A stretch of DNA of 64,000 nt from Adiantum capillus-veneris (taxonomy: Eukaryota > Streptophyta > Polypodiopsida > Polypodiales > Pteridaceae): NCBI GenBank assembly GCA_014529385.2, contig CM043944.1, positions 181,037,811 through 181,101,810 of the forward strand, in the 5' to 3' direction. Made by a program: the position numbers and the translations under genes. Below are positions 21,054 to 30,840 of the stretch, piece by piece (positions within the stretch are counted from its first letter, which is position 1; each line of letters begins with the position of its first letter). Under the pieces are notes generated by a model that saw only the letters and a program-made list of their open reading frames with translations, was not told where the DNA came from and ran no database searches.

Positions 21054-21335
21054 TCTACCCAAGGAAGGGGGGAGTGTTTGTGGACATCCATCATTCACTT
21101 GCTTCCCTCTCAACCTTTTTCCCTGACCTCTTAATCTCCGATCTTAGGGAATGTATATATATAGCCTTATACTCACAAAAAAACAAAAATAGTAAAGAGC
21201 AAGAGCGCCTAGCAATGAGAGAGCACCCTATCAGATCTTACATATAAGTCCAAATTCACCGTGTCAAGTCAAGCAACACACAAAAACAACTCTTATGTTT
21301 TAAAGGCCTAACCAAATCTATCTGTCTTGTCAGAA

Positions 21336-21758
21336 ATGGCTACTTCACCAGAGGCATGCACTTCTATTTTTGATGAAAGGTACCCCTTGTCTTTTCAACA
21401 AGTGTTCTACGTATGCTACCCTATACTTTCTTGCGAATGGGATTTGATAGAGAGCCTTGCATGTGAGAGAAATTTTGAGGAGTTAGAATGGCTGATACGT
21501 CTATGGCTAACTAGTGATCCCTACCCAGTGGCGAATGTGTCTCCAATGGCACATGCTTATTCTTTTGCACAAGATGAGTATCCACGCATCACGAGGTTCT
21601 TGATTAGCATGCTTGCACAAGAGGATGATGAAGAGGAACTAATAGAGACCGAGGAAGACTATGGCCTCACGGACAACGATTTTATTTATCTAGATGATGA
21701 GGATAGAGGCCTAGCCTTAGGGTGGCCACCCGGTTTATATAATATCCTCTTTCCTTGA
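21336..21758 (+). CDS. Element D ORF2: small acidic protein, unrecognised
   Basis: 140 codons from ATG at 21336 (MATSPEACTSIFDERYPLSF), 282 bases after ORF1 stops. The N-terminal two thirds look helical and aromatic (FQQVFYVCYPILSCEWDLI, FEELEWLIRLWLTSDPYP). The end is strongly acidic (EDDEEELIETEED, DDEDRG) and closes WPPGLYNILFP. No signal peptide, zinc motif or catalytic motif is visible. I do not recognise the family. Its intact frame in a young element suggests it is used, but there is no functional evidence here. How it would be translated from a downstream position (spliced or separate RNA) is not clear. Confidence 0.6.
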   Translation: MATSPEACTSIFDERYPLSFQQVFYVCYPILSCEWDLIESLACERNFEELEWLIRLWLTSDPYPVANVSPMAHAYSFAQDEYPRITRFLISMLAQEDDEEELIETEEDYGLTDNDFIYLDDEDRGLALGWPPGLYNILFP

Positions 21759-23092
21759 TTCTAAAAGGGGTGACAGATAGGTAGGTTAGGGGTCTAGATT
21801 GTGTTTTGAGTTTGTTTTTTAGGAGTTTTAATTTTTCCCACTGATGTGCCTCCTAGAGGTATTGTTTGTGTTTCCTAGTGTGTACAGGAGCGTGTTGCTA
21901 TTGATAGGATTTGGACCTTCATGGAACCTTCAAATCAAGCGCGACCATCAACACAAACAGGTGTTTCTTGTCCATTAGCATTGCCCTTATCTTTTTTGCA
22001 TCCATGTTTGTCTGCTTTGATTGTGATTGGTAGCATACTATTCAGCGCATTGGCTTAGTATCCAACATTTAATTCAATGCAATCTTTTGTCATAATCACT
22101 TGTTTAGGTGTAAAAATCAAGCAGTCCGACTAAGCTAGTTTGACCAAGCTAGGTATTAGAAATCTTCTCTTAATACCATGGGGAATGCCTTCCTAATAAA
22201 CAATGGTTACTTAGGTTCTTAATCCGATTTAGGCAGCATTGTATGAAATGTACTAGGGCTTTCTAGTGGGCTTAACCCTATTGACCTTTAGCTTAAGTAT
22301 TATAAAGGGAGTTTACTAATGTGATGAGCCTGGGGAGGGTAACAGTGTTATATGACCCCCCAAAGTTACAAAATTAAAATGATGAAAATGAACAAACAAA
22401 AAATCAAAGTGCCACAATGTAAAATTTTAAGCTGGAAGAGAAATCTCAGCTTGATTTGGTACTTCACTCACATGTATTGCCTATGGTACTAGAGCCCTAG
22501 AGGTTCCCAGTGTGGGCGCTTTTCCTTGAAAAGCAAAAAACCCAAGGCATACAAAATAAGCACACACATCATAATTGAATCAATGTGAAAAGACCTTGGG
22601 GGGTCAAAGAAAAAGTAATCAGTCAGGCGATGATTTCATGAGAAATTCCTTTTATGGTAGCTTAACTACAAGGTTTTCTAGATATAGCCTCTAGTCAGCC
22701 CTTGAACATGAATACTTGGCTCTCGCGATTAAACAACTTAATTGACCACAGAAAATTAAGAAGCTTACCCATGGTATTAATATTCGATCTCTAGTGCTTT
22801 TCGACCGTCAAATTAGTGACCCCAGACTTGTTTAATTTTTTGCCTTTACATCTGTTTATGCATTTGATTACATTGCAATTTAATGTTCATTGCTAACAAA
22901 TTGTTTGAAATTCTTTTACCAATCAATGTGTCTACCTAAAACTGCATATGCTTTTTAAGAGAATGCAATTACTGTGCCAATGTTGTTTGATTTTGCAGTG
23001 ACTGAAGAAGGCTAAGGACATTCATCTCAAATGCTCTTCCACCTCGACGAACCAGCTTCAACTCAATAGCTTCCGAGGACGGAATCTACATC
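21759..23092 (+). other. Element D 3' noncoding region
   Basis: About 1.3 kb with no supported gene. AT-rich, with a G-rich patch CTGGGGAGGGTAAC near 22330 and a C run (GACCCCCCAAAG) near 22355. I looked for RT or integrase motifs on both strands and saw none. Confidence 0.65.
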
Positions 23093-23103
23093 AGGAAGGG
23101 GGG
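23093..23103 (+). other. Element D polypurine tract
   Basis: AGGAAGGGGGG, two bases before the 3' LTR. Two further perfect copies of this 11-mer lie inside the element, at 20750-20760 (within ORF1) and 21062-21072 (just after the ORF1 stop). Confidence 0.85.
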
Positions 23104-23105
23104 CA

Positions 23106-23679
23106 TGTTAACCCTCACGGCTCACGGACACCCATCACCTACGATGGACGTGTATTATGTATGATTTAGAGTCAGGTACCGGGCTTGTCGGACCAATAGG
23201 GAAAGGTAGAGTGATCGTCGATGAGAGGCGCACTTTAACTTGGACATTCAAGGGATTAGTTGGTTAAGCATGGGCGCCCAAGTGTGAATGGGGTGAGCTC
23301 CTATAAAAGCCAACTAAACCTAATTTTTACTCATTCTCTCATTTGTGCAATTGAAGAGTGCTCTTGCTCCATCTCCATCTTCTTCTTCTTCACCTCCTTG
23401 TGTGTGTGTGTGTGAGAGAGAGAGAGAGGGAGAGTGTGTGTGCGATCGAGCATTACGAAGGTACGACGGCGGCGAAGCGGTTGAGCGCGGCACGACTGCA
23501 GCTTCTTCTTCATCGCGGCGAGGAATCCACCACGAAGGCGAGCGTAGAGCGGTGAGTGACACACCCTTTGTTTTCTTGAGCTTGCTAGTTTAGGCTTGTT
23601 GTGTGCTTGGAGCCGTTTGTGGCTCGCATACGGTGTATTGGCAAGTCCCTTGCTTCGACAGTGCGGCAAGGAGCGCACA
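23106..23679 (+). repeat. Element D 3' LTR
   Basis: 574 bp, a copy of 17920-18499 with one more TG unit, four fewer GA units and one C-to-T difference (GAAGGCACG versus GAAGGTACG). It is followed by the ACATC duplication. Confidence 0.93.
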
Positions 23680-23684
23680 ACATC

Positions 23685-24802
23685 TGTGATGTCATCTCCA
23701 GCCTAGAGAACAATTGGCTCTCGTAAGCAATGACATGTCCTTCTTGCATCAAGACCGCACCCAGACTATGACCACAAGCATCACAATATACTTCAAATGA
23801 CTTCTGCAAGTCCGGCAAAGTCAAACCTGGTCCCGTAGTCAATTTCTCTTTCAATGTCTGAAAGGTAGTCACCTCTGTGGATCCCTACGAGAAAGGGACT
23901 CCTTTCTGTGTCAAGACATGCAAAGGGGAAGCAACCTCTGCAAACTTTCGTATGAACCGCCTGTAGTACGAACACAGTCCCAAGAAGCTTCTAACTTCAT
24001 GGACATTCTTCAAATCAGGCCAATCACGGATAGTCTCTATCTTGGCCGGGTCCATTTGCACTCCAACTACTGAGACAATGTGTCCCAAAAAGTGTATCTT
24101 TGGTAGGAAAAATTCACTTTTCTTTGCATTAATCACTAACTTGTAATCTCGTAATGCCTGAAAGACCTGTAGCAGATGATCTCTGTGTTCTGCCTCATTC
24201 TTGGAGAAAACAATGAAGTCGTCAAAGAAAGTGCCAACAAATAGTCTATACTCTCGAAAAATCATGTCAATCATCCGGTTAAATGTCGCAGGAGCATTGG
24301 TTAAGCCAAAAGGCATCACCAAAAACTCAAATAACTCAAAAGTAGTCCGAAAGGCTGTCTTGTAGACGTCTCCCAACGCGATTCGGATGTAATGATATCC
24401 ACTCTTCACGTCAATCCTGCTAAAACATGAGGATCCTTGTAACCTGTCGAGTATATCATCGATCCTATGAATTGGAAATCTATTCTTGATGGTGATTTTG
24501 TTGAGAGCTCTATAATCAATACACATCCTCCAAGATCCGTCTTTCTTCAAGACCAACAACACTGGAGACCAATACCGTGAAGTACTAGGCTGGACAAGAC
24601 CCTTTTCCAGGAGGTCTTTCACTTGGTTCATAATCTCTTTGTTTTGTGCTCGGCTCACACGGTAAGGTGGCCGGTTCGGTGGTGTGCTTCCAGGTATCAG
24701 ATCAATGGTATGATCTTCAAGACGAGCAGGGAGTAACTCTCCTGGTAGGCCCTCTGAGAAGCAATCGACGTGAGAGGAGAAAATCTTGGCGTTCTTTATC
24801 AA
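23685..24802 (-). pseudogene. Inner A copy: RT and RNase H (left arm)
   Basis: The minus strand holds a 305-codon open stretch (24802-23885) with RT motifs: SWRMCIDYRALNKITI, FSRIDVKSGYHYIRI (catalytic Asp near residue 131), FLVMPFGLTNAPATF and GTFFDDFIVFSKN (Asp pair near 194-195), then the connection LGLCSYYRRF. A stop follows at KGVPFS, and RNase H (YCDACGHSLGAVLMQ) runs to 23685, where element D interrupts it. The RT frame is identical to the right-arm copy. A frameshift near 24770 separates it from the protease. There is no own start codon. Confidence 0.92.
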
Positions 24803-24929
24803 GTTTAGACATATTTGTCCTATCCTTATCGCTCAATTCTTTCATAAAGATCGAGTAAACAAACAGACTGGATTTCATTAATTTTGAAATGGCCGAAGCC
24901 GATACAATAGGGACATACTCACCCTTCAG

Positions 24930-25616
24930 TTAAATATCAAGTACAATTGTTCTACCCTTTTCTGTAGTCAAAGTCGCTTTTCTCGCCGGATAATCGACCA
25001 CGGCGTTGTTCTTGTGGTACCAGGGAATCCCTAAGAGAATATCACAACCCTCCAAAGGCATTATGAAGAAGTCCTCATGCCCCAAATACCCCTGACAATG
25101 CAACCGAAGTTTGCCAATGACAGGTGTAATGGCTACGTCCCTGCCGAGTGCCGCTAGAACTACCTCTGCAAGTGGTCCCATCCGATCGGGAGTAATCTCG
25201 AGCCGCGCAGCCAATTCCGGTGAAATGAAGTTTGCCTTGGCTCCTCCATCAAAGAAAACCAGGGCCTTTTGATCTTTCACTTTGCCCCAAGCTCGGTAAA
25301 GTTCTGTACTCTCATCCATGGTGTCGAGATTGGTACCCACACAATCTAGAACCAGTCCTGTTTTCAACCTTGCCTTTTCGTCCACGTTCCTTAGCTGCTC
25401 TCGAACTCTCAGGCCTGTCGTCGTCCTTATCAGGCCTGTCGTCGTCCTTATCATTCTGTTCTTTCTGTGCCTTCTTAGGGCACTTCGCGGAGATGTGTCC
25501 TTGTTCCCCGCATCCAAAGCACTTCCCCTCCTTGATGAATCGAGCTCGCTCCTGAGAAGTAAGCTTGGGTCGTGCATCCTTTTTCTCTGGGTTGCTCTTT
25601 TTCTTTCTACTTTCAT
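24930..25616 (-). pseudogene. Inner A copy: protease (left arm)
   Basis: The protease frame reads MDESTELYRAWGKVKDQ, then LVFFDGGAKANFISPEL, GRDVAITPVIGKLRLHC and CDILLGIPWYHKNNAVV. The active-site motif is D-G-G-A rather than D-(S/T)-G-A. A one-base insertion upstream (25390-25400 region) separates it from the zinc knuckle frame, and a TAA ends it at VLDI. A 21-bp tandem duplication (DKDDDRP twice) sits in the linker. Confidence 0.88.
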
Positions 25617-25635
25617 TCCCAGAAGTCTGTTCGGC

Positions 25636-26935
25636 TCATTGTGTCATGTTCTCATCTGTGGGGTAAGTCAGACTGCCAGAGTGAATGGCAAAGACCCGCT
25701 TCGCATGACTCATCAACTCCTGAATAGAAGTTGACTTCTGCTCCAAGCAGTGGTCTCGGATCTCTGTAGGTAGACCCAAGGTGAACCGCTCAATTTGTTC
25801 TCTGAACGTGATCTTCTTGAATGAAGAGGCGGGTAGAAAAGAGCTCCAAAATCTTTCACAATAAGCATTGATTGTATCTTTCTTAGTCATCCGAAGATGG
25901 TTCCAAGCAGCTCGTATATCTCGTTCATATTCTTGCGTCAACCAAGAAGAAATAAAAACACTTTTAAATTTCAGCCATTTAACTGGCGCAGTCTTGTTTA
26001 AAAGAAGTGTGGACCACCAAGTACGAGCATTCCCCTTAAGGTAAGAGGTAGCCATGCGAATCTTGGAGTGCTCTGAATAGCGTCCTCCCGCGGAAGCAAT
26101 GTCAAACTGCTGTATAAAAGACAAAGCCTTCGAAGCATCCGAGTATCCCGAAAAAGTATCAAACTTGATCGAGTGGCACCTTCCTTAAACTCTCGGACTT
26201 TCTTGCTTTTATCTTCGAGAAAGTCATACTGGTTGGCTTTGTAAAAATTCTTCTTGTTCGCATAGAATTTTCCATCATCAGAATCTGAGCTATCAGTAGA
26301 CAAGTCCTCAGTAGAACTATCAGGCTCTGGGCGAGATTCAGCCTTCTTTGCCTTTTTCTTGCCCTTTCCAAAGCTTTGTTTCTTGCTTCGCTTTTTACCT
26401 TTTCTGTCTTCTTCGCTCGAATCTGAAGAGCTAGAAAAACTGTCAGAAGAAGAAGAACTTCAAATCGAACACGCTTCTTCTGTTTCTTTGCCTTGTCAAA
26501 AGTTGACTGACGACCCAAATATCCCGGGAAGTCAGTGCTTTTCTTCTACTTTTTCCCGTGCTTTTTGGCTTTCTTTTGCGCGTCAAAAAGCTGAGCAATC
26601 CGTGCATCAACCACCTCTTGCAATTCCTTCTCTGAATACTGTTTGTGATCAGCTGGTTTCTTGAGAGCGGGTTTCAGTGGTGGTGTAGTGGTTTTCTGTC
26701 ACTGTGCATGCAGTTTCTGAAAAGAAGTCTCGCTCATATATTTTGCCAATTTTGGATCCTTCGCAAAACTGAGCATCATCTTTGTTGCATCGCCGATCAA
26801 TTGACGACGCTTCATCTCTCTTTGCTCCACCTGAGTAGGCCGAGGTGGGCCATACTCTCTGTCAGAATCTTCGTTGTGATCCCTGTCCGCATCTCCAGAT
26901 GCAGAGAGAGTTGACTGATCCTTTCGTGAAGCCAT
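25636..26935 (-). pseudogene. Inner A copy: gag (left arm)
   Basis: ATG at 26935 begins MASRKDQSTLSASGDADRDH. A TGA ends that frame at 26699 (after KLHAQ). Further pieces are an acidic/Ser-rich linker with a trinucleotide repeat, DLSTDSSDSDDGKFYANKKNFYKANQYDFLEDKSKKVREF, and the capsid-like domain MSFIQQFDIASAGGRYSEH, NARTWWSTLLLNKTAPVKWLKFK, FTLGLPTEIRDHCLEQKS. Several stops and frameshifts make it non-functional. Confidence 0.87.
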
Positions 26936-26991
26936 AGGTGCCGCGGAAAAAAATTGGGGATAGGATTTCCCGTAGAAGAGAAATCGGCCGT

Positions 26992-27003
26992 GCTCTGATA
27001 CCA
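26992..27003 (-). other. Primer binding site, initiator tRNA-Met (left arm)
   Basis: GCTCTGATACCA is the complement of TGGTATCAGAGC, the standard plant iMet primer site, one base inside the A LTR. Confidence 0.93.
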
Positions 27004-27004
27004 C

Positions 27005-27751
27005 TGTAACAAACTTGGACACTCCAAGTCAAGAATCAATCGCGACAGCACCAAATAACCACTTCAAAACAATTCACAGATCACAATAGATTTGCACTGG
27101 CCCGGCGGAGTTCCGTGCCTAGAGATATTGGCCCCAAAGACTGGCGCCCCTTTCGGTATTTCTTTTTGTATTAATCAGTTCCCAATAAGTGTTTGACCTC
27201 ACAAAGGAGCACAAGATTGGAAACTATGTACACTTTTATGATATATTCGCAGCAAGTATCTTAACAAAGAGCACAAGAGCTAAGAAATTAGCATTGATCC
27301 AAGATAAATGGAAGAAGGTTCATAGCCCTAGTGAGTGGCATGGAAAGCAAGGTTGTAAACTTGTGATCGAAGACATTGCATTCTTGTTATTTTTAACTCT
27401 TATTCCAATAGAGAAAGAAAAGAGTCCAGGCCCTTGCAAACAACAACAATTGTGAATGACAGAGAGATTGACGAGATACCTAAAGATTATAGTGAAGAAA
27501 TGGAGAAAATCAAAAGTAAAGAGATTTTGGATGTGGAAGAACTCAAGGCAAGTAGCATCACAAAGGTAGAAGAGTCCATACATATCTGAGAGGGAAGAGC
27601 TTGACTCCTTACTATGTAAAAGAGAGTGGTTCGGGTTTCACTCTTAGACTCTGCGTCCAGATGCTCTGAGAAGTGAGGCCCTCACCACTAATTTAAAGGT
27701 TACAAGGGATGCCCAAAAGCCTCTGCCCCAAAAGCTTGAAAGCAAAAGCAG

Positions 27752-27818
<67 letters not shown>

Positions 27819-28015
27819 GAGAGCCAGTAAAAGCAAGTTCTCTTTTTCTCTCTCTTGCTCTCCAAGCGTAGCCAGAAAAAGCATCAACTTGCGTCGCTAG
27901 GAAGAGGAAAAAAACAGGCCCGCCAATTCCGGGAATCCGTACGCTGGCCCACATGGCAGATTTTAGGGTTTCAGCCAGCAGTTAGGGTTAGGGTTTGCTG
28001 AAAATTAGGGTTTCT

Positions 28016-28020
<5 letters not shown>
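27005..28020 (-). repeat. Inner family-A 5' LTR, 5' end missing (left arm)
   Basis: In minus orientation it ends AAGTTTGTTACA at 27005. Its first 65 bases are missing at the centre of the palindrome. U3 near 27940-28020 is packed with TTTAGGG and TTAGGG motifs, and a (CT)n run lies at 27751-27814. Bases about 27184-27615 are a foreign insert. Confidence 0.9.
27181..27615 (+). other. Captured coding fragment inside the A LTR (left arm)
   Basis: Other A LTRs run directly from CCACTCTCTTGTACTTTG to TGATTAATTTAAAAAGAAAT. Here about 430 bp intervene. On the plus strand they translate, after a stop at 27186, as FDLTKEHKIGNYVHFYDIFA through HSPSEWHGKQGCKLVIEDIA and IPIEKEKSPGPC. After a frameshift at 27440 they continue TIVNDREIDEIPKDYSEEME to VEESIHI. 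This reads like a fragment of a real protein, source unknown. There is no ATG. It lies antisense to LTR transcription and is present in both arms. Confidence 0.6.
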
Positions 28021-28053
<33 letters not shown>

Positions 28054-28135
28054 GATGAAATGAAATGAAATGTTATCACAAAGTGATGACGTGGCTACCG
28101 GCAACAGAACCCTAATTTCTTGCAAACCCTAAAAT
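28021..28135. other. Spacer at centre of palindrome
   Basis: A 115-bp unpaired segment holds about 15 GA units, ATGATGATG, three AAATG-like units, and then the first 65 bases of the right-arm A LTR. The left-arm A LTR lacks those bases, so the symmetry junction lies inside an LTR promoter region. The spacer is short enough for the arms to form a hairpin or cruciform in principle. Confidence 0.9.
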
Positions 28136-28337
28136 CTGCCAGAAACCCTAATTTTCAGCAAACCCTAACCCTAACTGCTGGCTGAAACCCTAAAATCTGC
28201 CACGTGGGCCAGCGTACGGATTCCCGGAATTGGCGGGCCTGTTTTTTTCCTCTTCCTAGCGACGCAAGTTGATGCTTTTTCTGGCTACGCTTGGAGAGCA
28301 AGAGAGAGAAAAAGAGAACTTGCTTTTACTGGCTCTC

Positions 28338-28414
<77 letters not shown>

Positions 28415-29161
28415 CTGCTTTTGCTTTCAAGCTTTTGGGGCAGAGGCTTTTGGGCATCCCTTGTAACCTTTAAATTAGTGGTGAGGGCCTCACTTCTCAG
28501 AGCATCTGGACGCAGAGTCTAAGAGTGAAACCCGAACCACTCTCTTTTACATAGTAAGGAGTCAAGCTCTTCCCTCTCAGATATGTATGGACTCTTCTAC
28601 CTTTGTGATGCTACTTGCCTTGAGTTCTTCCACATCCAAAATCTCTTTACTTTTGATTTTCTCCATTTCTTCACTATAATCTTTAGGTATCTCGTCAATC
28701 TCTCTGTCATTCACAATTGTTGTTGTTTGCAAGGGCCTGGACTCTTTTCTTTCTCTATTGGAATAAGAGTTAAAAATAACAAGAATGCAATGTCTTCGAT
28801 CACAAGTTTACAACCTTGCTTTCCATGCCACTCACTAGGGCTATGAACCTTCTTCCATTTATCTTGGATCAATGCTAATTTCTTAGCTCTTGTGCTCTTT
28901 GTTAAGATACTTGCTTCGAATATATCATAAAAGTGTACATAGTTTCCAATCTTGTGCTCCTTTGTGAGGTCAAACACTTATTGGGAACTGATTAATACAA
29001 AAAGAAATACCGAAAGGGGCGCCAGTCTTTGGGGCCAGTATCTCTAGGCACGGAACTCCGCCGGGCCAGTGCAAATCTATTGTGATCTGTGAATTGTTTT
29101 GAAGTGGTTATTTGGTGCTGTCGCGATTGATTCTTGACTTGGAGTGTCCAAGTTTGTTACA
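28071..29161 (+). repeat. Inner family-A 5' LTR (right arm)
   Basis: Starts TGTTATCACAAAGTGATG and ends AAGTTTGTTACA, just before the primer site. It contains the (GA)n run 28340-28411, telo-box repeats at 28110-28190 and the 430-bp insert. It is the only A LTR of the inner pair that is complete at the centre. Confidence 0.9.
28550..28985 (-). other. Captured coding fragment inside the A LTR (right arm)
   Basis: Mirror of 27181-27615. One residue differs in the translated frame (DIFE here, DIFA on the left). Confidence 0.6.
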
Positions 29162-29162
29162 G

Positions 29163-29174
29163 TGGTATCAGAGC
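29163..29174 (+). other. Primer binding site, initiator tRNA-Met (right arm)
   Basis: TGGTATCAGAGC begins one base after the LTR end. Confidence 0.95.
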
Positions 29175-29230
29175 ACGGCCGATTTCTCTTCTACGGGAAA
29201 TCCTATCCCCAATTTTTTTCCGCGGCACCT

Positions 29231-30840
29231 ATGGCTTCACGCAAGGATCAGTCAACTCTCTCTGCATCTGGAGATGCGGGCAGGGATCACAACGAAGATT
29301 CTGACAGAGAGTATGGCCCACCTCGGCCTACTCAGGTGGAGCAAAGAGAGATGAAGCGTCGTCAATTGATCGGCGATGCAACAAAGATGATGCTCAGTTT
29401 TGCGAAGGATCCAAAATTGGCAAAATATATGAGCGAGACTTCTTTTCAGAAACTGCATGCACAGTGACAGAAAACCACTACACCACCACTGAAACCCGCT
29501 CTCAAGAAACCAGCTGATCACAAACAGTATTCAGAGAAGGAATTGCAAGAGGTGGTTGATGCACGGATTGCTCAGCTTTTTGACGCGCAAAAGAAAGCCA
29601 AAAAGCACGGGAAAAAGTAGAAGAAAAGCACTGACTTCCCCGGATATTTGGGTCGTCAGTCAACTTTTGACAAGGCAAAGAAACAGAAGAAGCGTGTTCG
29701 ATTTGAAGTTCTTCTTCTTCTTCTTCTTCTTCTGACAGTTTTTCTAGCTCTTCAGATTCGAGCGAAGAAGACAGAAAAGGTAAAAAGCGAAGCAAGAAAC
29801 AAAGCTTTGGAAAGGGCAAGAAAAAGGCAAAGAAGGCTGAATCTAGCCCAGAGCCTGATAGTTCTACTGAGGACTTGTCTACTGACAGCTCAGATTCTGA
29901 TGATGGAAACTTCTATGCGAACAAGAAGAATTTTTACAAAGCCAACCAGTATGACTTTCTCGAAGATAAAAGCAAGAAAGTCCGAGAGTTTAAGGAAGGT
30001 GCCACTAGATCAAGTTTGATACTTTTTCGGGATACTCGGATGCTTCGAAGGCTTCGTCTTTTATACAGCAGTTTGACATTGCTTCCGCGGAGGACGCTAT
30101 TCAGAGCACTCCAAGGTTCGCAGGGCTACCTCTTACCTTAAGGGGAATGCTCGTACTTGGTGGTCCACACTTCTTTTAAACAAGACTGCGCCAGTTAAAT
30201 GGCTGAAATTTAAAAGTGTTTTTATTTCTTCTTGGTTGACGCAAGAATATGAACGAGATATACGAGCTGCTTGGAACCATCTTCGGATGACTAAGAAAGA
30301 TACAATCAATGCTTATTGTGAAAGATTTTGGAGCTCTTTTCTACCCGCCTCTTCATTCAAGAAGATCACGTTCAGAGAACAAATTGAGCGGTTCACCTTG
30401 GGTCTACCTACAGAGATCCGAGACCACTGCTTGGAGCAGAAGTCAACTTCTATTCAGGAGTTGATGAGTCATGCGAAGCGGGTCTTTGCCATTCACTCTG
30501 GCAGTCTGACTTACCCCACAGATGAAAACATGACACAATGAGCCGAACAGACTTCTGAGAATGAAAGTAGAAAGAAAAAGAGCAACCCAGAGAAAAAGGA
30601 TGCACGACCCAAGCTTACTTCTCAGGAGCGAGCTCGATTCATCAAGGAGGGGAAGTGCTTTGGATGCGGGGAACAGGGACACATCTCCGCGAAGTGCCCT
30701 AAGAAGGCACAGAAAGAACAGAATGATAAGGACGATGACAGGCCTGATAAGGACGACGACAGGCCTGAGAGTTCGAGAGCAGCTAAGGAACGTGGACGAA
30801 AAGGCAAGGTTGAAAACAGGACTGGTTCTAGATTGTGTGG
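29231..30840 (+). pseudogene. Inner A copy: gag (right arm)
   Basis: Same architecture and most of the same lesions as the left arm. ATG at 29231; TGA after KLHAQ; TAG within the Lys-rich linker (near 29619); a longer trinucleotide run giving poly-Ser; capsid-like domain ending NENMTQ and a stop; zinc knuckle CFGCGEQGHISAKCP near 30655, intact in its residues. The capsid start near 30075 has additional base changes relative to the left arm (ASAEDAIQ versus ASAGGRYSEH). Confidence 0.88.

Larger units (their letters stand above)
17920..23679 (+). mobile_element. Element D: young non-autonomous LTR retrotransposon
   Basis: A complete 5760-bp element is flanked by the 5-bp target duplication ACATC (17915-17919 and 23680-23684). 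The two LTRs start TGTTAACC and end GCGCACA. There is a tRNA-Asp-like primer site after the 5' LTR and a polypurine tract before the 3' LTR. By eye the LTRs differ by one base substitution and by the length of TG and GA runs, so insertion is recent. The right arm has the empty site with one ACATC (complement at 32493-32497), which proves the borders. No RT, RNase H or integrase motif is seen, so it would need enzymes from another element. Confidence 0.95.
1..28020. repeat. Left arm of giant inverted repeat
   Basis: Sequence from position 1 to 28020 is repeated in reverse complement at 28136-50409. Coordinate sums of matched features are about 56166 near the centre, about 50410 outside element D, and about 50486 between the (CT)n expansion and the outer A LTR. 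The steps correspond to a 5.76-kb insertion in this arm, about 76 bp of extra microsatellite in the other arm, and a deletion of about 70 bp there. The arm is cut by the window edge, so its true outer limit is unknown. Identity is very high by eye: the 1464-bp C LTRs have equal length and I saw about five differences. Confidence 0.97.

Noticed and set aside
27950-28200. Interstitial telomere tract
   Set aside because: AAACCCTA motifs are scattered, not in tandem, and the same motifs occur in A LTR U3 regions away from the centre. They look like promoter telo-boxes.
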